From positions 23,834-87,833 of the forward strand of contig DATKBW010000099.1 of NCBI GenBank assembly GCA_035513575.1: DNA of 64,000 bases, in the 5' to 3' direction. The notes below the pieces were generated by a model. That model was not told the DNA's origin. It made no database searches and was given only the letters and a program-made list of their open reading frames with translations. Each line of letters opens with the position of its first letter. Position 1 is the stretch's first letter. The DNA is from JAHWKI01 sp035513575 (lineage in GTDB: Bacteria > Gemmatimonadota > Gemmatimonadetes > Longimicrobiales > RSA9). Shown here in pieces: positions 59,806 through 64,000 of this stretch. Both the position numbers and the translations under genes were made by a program.

Positions 59806-62748
59806 TCAGCCGCCAGCGCGCCGGAACCGGAGGCCGCGGACGCGCCCCGCGTCGAGGAGGAACCCCGTGACGCGGGCCGCGCCATCGCGCTGGAATCGCA
59901 GCGTGAGCCCGCCGCGGCGGAAGGTGTCGTCGCCGATGCGGGCGAGGGGTCCGTCGAGGCCGTTGCCGACCTCCAGGCGGAGGGCGGTGCCGTCGGCCAC
60001 GATCCGATAGGAGGCGTCCAGCTCGTCGGCGTGGTAGTGGCCGGCGGTCGCCGCGGCGAGGGCGGGTGAAACGGGAAGGGTGTCCACGCGGGCGGTCGCG
60101 GCCCGGGCGCGGCGGGTCTCGGGTGTGGGCGGAGCCATCCGCTCCCCGAGGACCACCTCGCCGACCTGGCGGCCGAGGCCCGCGGGGTCCGCGTCCGCGC
60201 GGTTGCAGAGCGTGTAGATGGAGACCCGCTCGTCCGGGTAGCGGAGCGACGCGGCCCGGAAACCGACGAACGCCCCGCCGTGGGACACCGTCCGGATACC
60301 GCGCTGGGTCCCGTGGACGAGGCCGAAAGCGTAATCCAGCGTGTCGCCGGAGGTCAGGACCCCCGGGCGGTGCAGCGCCGCGAGGAACGCCGGCCCGCCG
60401 ACGGCCGCGCCGGCGTCCAGGTTCCGGTCCCAGAGCAGAAGGTCCCGGATGGAGGTGAAGATCCCTCCGTCGCCGACCATGGGGAGGGTGGTGGTGCTGA
60501 TCCGGTACCCGCCGCCGGGCGCGGGGGCGTGGCCGATGGCGCGCCGCGCAACGATGCGCGTGGGATCGTCGTGGAAATGGGTGTCGAGCATGCCCAGCGG
60601 CTCGAACATCCGCTCCCGGGCGTACTGCGCCAGCGTCTTTCCGGCCGCGCGCTTCACGATCCGGGAGAGGAGGAAGTAGCCGGAGTTGCTGTAGAGGTGC
60701 TCGGAGCCCGGGTCGAAGTTCGGGGCCGTCTGGCGGGCGAGCATGGCGACGACGTCGTCGTCGGAGTACCAGTCGTCGTCCCGCTTCCCGGCCAGCGTCA
60801 TGAGCGTGAGGTAGTCGCGCACCCCGCTCGTGTGGTGGATCAGGCTCCGCACCGTGAAGCGGGGTCCGAAATCGGGGAGCTCCGGGATCCAGCGGCGGAC
60901 CGGGTCGTCGAGGGAGATCGCGCCGTCCTGGGCGAGGAGCACCATGGCCGCGGCGGAGAACTGCTTCGACACGGAGCCGATCCGGAACACCGAGGTCTCG
61001 GAGAGCGGGACGCCGTGCTCCAGGTCGGCCATGCCGTATCCCCGCGCGAAGGCCAGGGCGCCGTCGCGGAACACGCCGACCGCGCAGCCGGGGGAGCGGG
61101 TGTCATCGTAGGCCGCGAAGACGGAGTCGATCCGGGCGATGGGGACCTCCCCGGCGGCGGCCGGGGCGGCGGCGCCAGAGGTGGTCCGCGGCTCGACCCG
61201 GGTGCCGGCGCGCCGCAGGATCGCCCCGGGCGTCGCGCCCGTCGTGCGACCGTCCCGGTAGACGATCTCCCCGTTCACCCACACGATCCGCACCCCCTCG
61301 CTCGGAGCGTGCGGGTCCGCGGGGGTGGCCCGGTCGGTGACGGTGGCGGGGTCGAAGAGGACCAGGTCCGCGGGCGCGCCGGCGCGCAGCACGCCGCGGT
61401 CCTCGAGGCCCACGTGTGCCGCCGAGAGCCCGGTCATCTTGTGGACCGCCTCCTCCAGCGACAGGGGACCCTCCCGGACCAGGGAACCCAGCACGCGGGT
61501 GAACGCGCCGAACCCGCGGGGGTGGGCGCCGGCCAGCGCGCCGTCGGAGGAGATATTGGTGTGGGGCCAGCGGATGAGCCGGGCGACATCGTCGTCGCGC
61601 ATGCTGGTGGCGATAATGCTCTCGCCCCCGTCCGTCGCCACCGCCCGCTGGACCAGCGCCAGGTAAGCGGTCACGGGGTCCTCGCGCCGCTCCCGGGCGA
61701 CGTCCGCCAGCGTGCGCCCCTCGTACGCCGGCTCGGGCTCGTAGCGGGCGATCAGCATCCCTTCCGGCGGCGCCAGCTCCCCCAGCGCGAACGACGCGGC
61801 CTCCCGATCCTGGAAGTCGCGCTCCGGGAACAGCACCGTCATGGTGGACTGCCAGTACGTGTACGGGTAGACGTCCGCGGTGATGTCCACTCCCTCGGCG
61901 CGGGCGCGGTCGAGGCGGGCGATGAGCTCGCCGGCCCGGCCCCAGAGCGACTTCATGGCCAGCTTCATGTGGGAGACCTGCACGGGGATGTCCGCCTCGC
62001 GCCCGATGCGGATGACCTCGTCGATGGCGTCCCACAGCGCCCGGTCCTCGCTCCGGACGTGGCTGATGTATCGCCCGCCCGCGGCGGCGGCGTCCCGGGC
62101 GAGGGCGATGACCTCCTCGGTGGACGCGTAGATCCCGGGGTCGTATTCGAGGCCGGTGGACAGCCCCAGCGCGCCCGCGTCCAGCTCCCGCTTCAGCAGA
62201 CGACGCATCCCGGCCACCTCCGCGGGCGTGGCCTCCCGCCGGAAATCCTCGCCCATCACCTGCCGGCGAATCGTTCCGTGTCCCGCGTACGACGCCACGT
62301 TCACCGCCACGCCGGCCTCGCCCACGCGGCGGAGGAAGTCGGCGAGGGGGAACGGCGACCCGCCGTCGTTGCCCACGACGATGGTGGTGATCCCCTGGCT
62401 CACGGCGCCCAGGGCGTCCGGGAGGTCCAGGAGCCCGCGGTCGTGATGGCTGTGCGTGTCGATGAAGCCGGGAGCGAGGACGAGGCCCGCGCCGTCGATC
62501 ACGGCTTCACCGGCGACAGGGGCGCCGGCCGCGGTGGAGGCGATCCGGCCGTCCGCGATGCGCACATCGGCCACCGCTCCCGGCGCGCCCGTGCCGTCGA
62601 GGACCAGCGCCCCGCGGATCAGGGTGGTTCCGGCGCCGGGTGCCGGGCCGGCGGAGCGCGCCGCGCAGGCGCCCGCGCTCACGAGGAGCGGCAGCAGGAG
62701 CGCAACGGGGCCGGCGAGGCGTGAGGGGCTGCGGAGCGGGTTCACCAT
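59806..62748 (-). CDS. D-aminoacylase / serine beta-lactamase-like hydrolase fusion lipoprotein
   Basis: A 980-residue single frame joins two enzymes. A lipobox SAGAC (Cys28) anchors it. Residues about 42-525 form an amidohydrolase of the N-acyl-D-amino-acid deacylase type, with the metal motif DTHSHHD (97-103), SHVRSE, SHMKLA and the catalytic SSDGAL; where many relatives have GNCG, this protein has GNDG (126-129), so one metal ligand is altered. Residues about 545-870 form a serine hydrolase of the class C beta-lactamase/PBP4* type with SVSK (592-595) and YSNSGY. A C-terminal domain (about 885-980) follows. The start is the ATG at 62748; the longer frame is noncoding. Periplasmic processing of D-amino-acid peptides is inferred. 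Confidence 0.85.
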   Translation of the reverse strand: MVNPLRSPSRLAGPVALLLPLLVSAGACAARSAGPAPGAGTTLIRGALVLDGTGAPGAVADVRIADGRIASTAAGAPVAGEAVIDGAGLVLAPGFIDTHSHHDRGLLDLPDALGAVSQGITTIVVGNDGGSPFPLADFLRRVGEAGVAVNVASYAGHGTIRRQVMGEDFRREATPAEVAGMRRLLKRELDAGALGLSTGLEYDPGIYASTEEVIALARDAAAAGGRYISHVRSEDRALWDAIDEVIRIGREADIPVQVSHMKLAMKSLWGRAGELIARLDRARAEGVDITADVYPYTYWQSTMTVLFPERDFQDREAASFALGELAPPEGMLIARYEPEPAYEGRTLADVARERREDPVTAYLALVQRAVATDGGESIIATSMRDDDVARLIRWPHTNISSDGALAGAHPRGFGAFTRVLGSLVREGPLSLEEAVHKMTGLSAAHVGLEDRGVLRAGAPADLVLFDPATVTDRATPADPHAPSEGVRIVWVNGEIVYRDGRTTGATPGAILRRAGTRVEPRTTSGAAAPAAAGEVPIARIDSVFAAYDDTRSPGCAVGVFRDGALAFARGYGMADLEHGVPLSETSVFRIGSVSKQFSAAAMVLLAQDGAISLDDPVRRWIPELPDFGPRFTVRSLIHHTSGVRDYLTLMTLAGKRDDDWYSDDDVVAMLARQTAPNFDPGSEHLYSNSGYFLLSRIVKRAAGKTLAQYARERMFEPLGMLDTHFHDDPTRIVARRAIGHAPAPGGGYRISTTTLPMVGDGGIFTSIRDLLLWDRNLDAGAAVGGPAFLAALHRPGVLTSGDTLDYAFGLVHGTQRGIRTVSHGGAFVGFRAASLRYPDERVSIYTLCNRADADPAGLGRQVGEVVLGERMAPPTPETRRARAATARVDTLPVSPALAAATAGHYHADELDASYRIVADGTALRLEVGNGLDGPLARIGDDTFRRGGLTLRFQRDGAARVTGFLLDAGRVRGLRFRRAGG

Positions 62749-62831
62749 GCCGGCACGATGATAGCTACGGGCGAGCGCGGGGGCTACTGTGCGGCTGACC
62801 CCGGAACGGACCGGTGATCCACGAGGAATCC

Positions 62832-64000
62832 ATGCTGCTGATGCTGATCGTGACCCTGGGCGCCACGGGCGGCGGAGCGTTCCAGGGACCCGGGGGCGCG
62901 CCGGGCGCCCCCGACCCCTCCTGGACCGGGATCGCCGCGCTGTTCCACCGCCGGATGGACGAGGAGCTCGTGGTGGGCGGGAGCCTCTGGATGGTGCAGG
63001 GCGGAGACGTCGTCCACCGGGAGCACCACGGCTGGGCGGACGTGGACGCCGGCCGCCGGGTCGACGAGGAAACGATCTTCCACTGGGCATCCATCACCAA
63101 GACGATCACGGCCATCGCCGTGCTCCAGCTCCGGGACCGCGGGCTGCTGTCGCTGGACGACCCTGCCGTCCGCCACGTCCCGGAGCTGCGCGAGGTCCAC
63201 AGTCCCTGGGGCACCGTGGCCGACGTCACGGTCCGCCACCTCCTGAGCCACTCCGCCGGGTTCCGGGGTCCCACCTGGCCGTGGGGCGGCGACCAGCCGT
63301 GGCACCCTTACGAGCCGACGCGTTGGGAGCAGCTCGTCGCCATGATGCCGTACACGGAGCTCCTGTTCCCCCCCGGCGCCCGCTTCTCCTACTCGAACCC
63401 CGGCGTCATCTTCCTCGGCCGGATCATCGAGCGGCTGAGCGGCGACGACTACGAGGTCTACGTCCACAAGAACATCCTCGCGCCGCTCCGGATGCGCGCC
63501 AGCTACTTCGACGTGACCCCCCGGCACCTCCTGGCGCACCGCTCCAACAACTACGCGCTGGTGGATGGCCGCGCGGTGGCCAACGGCCTCGACTTCGACA
63601 CCGGCATCACCACATCGAACGGCGGCCTGAACGCGCCCCTGACCGACATGAGCCGCTACCTCGCCTTCCTGACCGGACACTGCCCCGACGACGCCTGTCG
63701 CGGCGTCCTCGCCCGGGAGTCGCTGCGGGAGATGTGGCGGCCCGTGCTCCCCGTGGCGCCCGGGGCGGCCGAGGCGGCCGCGGGTCTGCCGGCCGGCTGG
63801 AAGGAATCCATCGGTCTCGGCTTCTTCGTCTACGAACGAGGCGACGACATCGTCGTCGGCCACACGGGCAGCCAGAAATCCTTCCGTGCCTTCTTCTACC
63901 TGGCCCCGGAGACCGGCGCCGCGGTCATCGGCGCCATGAACACCACCGGCGACGCGGACGCGGATGCCATCCGGTCGGAGCTGCGGAGCGGAATACTGGA
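62832..64000 (+). CDS. Serine hydrolase of the beta-lactamase family, 3' end beyond window
   Basis: About 389 codons are visible with no stop before the window end. Residues 1-17 look like a signal peptide. The catalytic domain has SITK (the SxxK motif, about residue 88) and YSN in RFSYSNPG, plus the family segments VRHLLSHSAGF and VVGHTGSQKSF (the HTG replaces KTG). Substrates of such proteins range from D-amino-acid peptides to esters. GAGG lies 5 bases before the ATG. It is divergent from the D-aminoacylase fusion with only 83 bases between them, which suggests shared regulation. Confidence 0.88.
   Translation, partial: MLLMLIVTLGATGGGAFQGPGGAPGAPDPSWTGIAALFHRRMDEELVVGGSLWMVQGGDVVHREHHGWADVDAGRRVDEETIFHWASITKTITAIAVLQLRDRGLLSLDDPAVRHVPELREVHSPWGTVADVTVRHLLSHSAGFRGPTWPWGGDQPWHPYEPTRWEQLVAMMPYTELLFPPGARFSYSNPGVIFLGRIIERLSGDDYEVYVHKNILAPLRMRASYFDVTPRHLLAHRSNNYALVDGRAVANGLDFDTGITTSNGGLNAPLTDMSRYLAFLTGHCPDDACRGVLARESLREMWRPVLPVAPGAAEAAAGLPAGWKESIGLGFFVYERGDDIVVGHTGSQKSFRAFFYLAPETGAAVIGAMNTTGDADADAIRSELRSGIL

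Noticed and set aside
1..64000. Mobile elements, CRISPR arrays or prophage genes
   Set aside because: No transposase, integrase, regularly spaced repeat array or phage structural gene was recognised, and codon use looks uniform across the window.

Overview
The window is a GC-rich, densely packed chromosomal segment with about 60 protein genes, one tRNA and no recognisable mobile element, CRISPR array or prophage. Most genes lie on the + strand in long runs joined by 1-14 base overlaps. The gene set (TonB/ExbBD, periplasmic lipoproteins, MsrPQ, PASTA-bearing FtsI, meso-DAP-type MurE, DivIVA, CdaA, MglA/roadblock and DUF4388 proteins) suggests a diderm of the Gemmatimonadota or a related phylum. 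That assignment is an inference from gene content and order; no rRNA gene is present to confirm it.

Layout. (1) 1-7072: the edge of a divergent gene, an unknown small protein, a glycerophosphodiesterase, then tilS-hpt-ftsH-folP-cdaA (tRNA modification, purine salvage, membrane proteolysis, folate, c-di-AMP). (2) 7080-10370: a clear promoter followed by a proton-channel subunit, two ExbD proteins and two tandem TonB-like proteins. (3) 10395-16870: yggS-divIVA-ileS-dksA-like-lspA-rluD, almost the Bacillus ylmE-divIVA-ileS-ylyA-lspA-ylyB order. (4) 16939-27615: a tightly coupled cluster of TPR proteins, two DUF4388 proteins, three roadblock proteins, an MglA-type GTPase and a DnaA-like protein with two AAA+ modules, followed by a tiny coupled ORF, a membrane-anchored metallopeptidase and a small membrane protein. 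This is the least conventional part and the best candidate for an undescribed system. (5) 27738-34298: an NTF2-like secreted protein, tRNA-Val, an L,D-transpeptidase lipoprotein, msrPQ, an unusual noncoding stretch with a tandem repeat, a small membrane protein, a SRAP/YedK protein and an exported TPR protein. (6) 34363-51641: a leftward lipid kinase, then a complete-looking division and cell wall operon: mraZ-rsmH-ftsL-ftsI-murE-murF-mraY-murD-ftsW-murG-murC-ftsQ-ftsA-ftsZ, with an MraZ-type operator array upstream and with murB and ddl absent. (7) 51666-58089: an M23 endopeptidase, a membrane vWA protein, ftsY and recG. (8) 58148-64000: leftward M28 peptidase and a D-aminoacylase/serine-hydrolase fusion lipoprotein, then a rightward serine hydrolase that runs off the window.

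Functionally the window is dominated by envelope growth: precursor synthesis (Mur enzymes, MraY, MurG), polymerisation and division (FtsW, FtsI, FtsQLAZ), remodelling (M23, YkuD), secretion (FtsY, LspA) and energy coupling to the outer membrane (ExbBD/TonB). The MglA/roadblock/DUF4388/DnaA-like cluster lies between two of these housekeeping blocks. It is probably a GTPase-controlled regulatory or polarity module, but its output cannot be read from sequence alone. Start codons were chosen from overlap, ribosome-binding-site spacing and family alignment; many differ from the longest possible frame.
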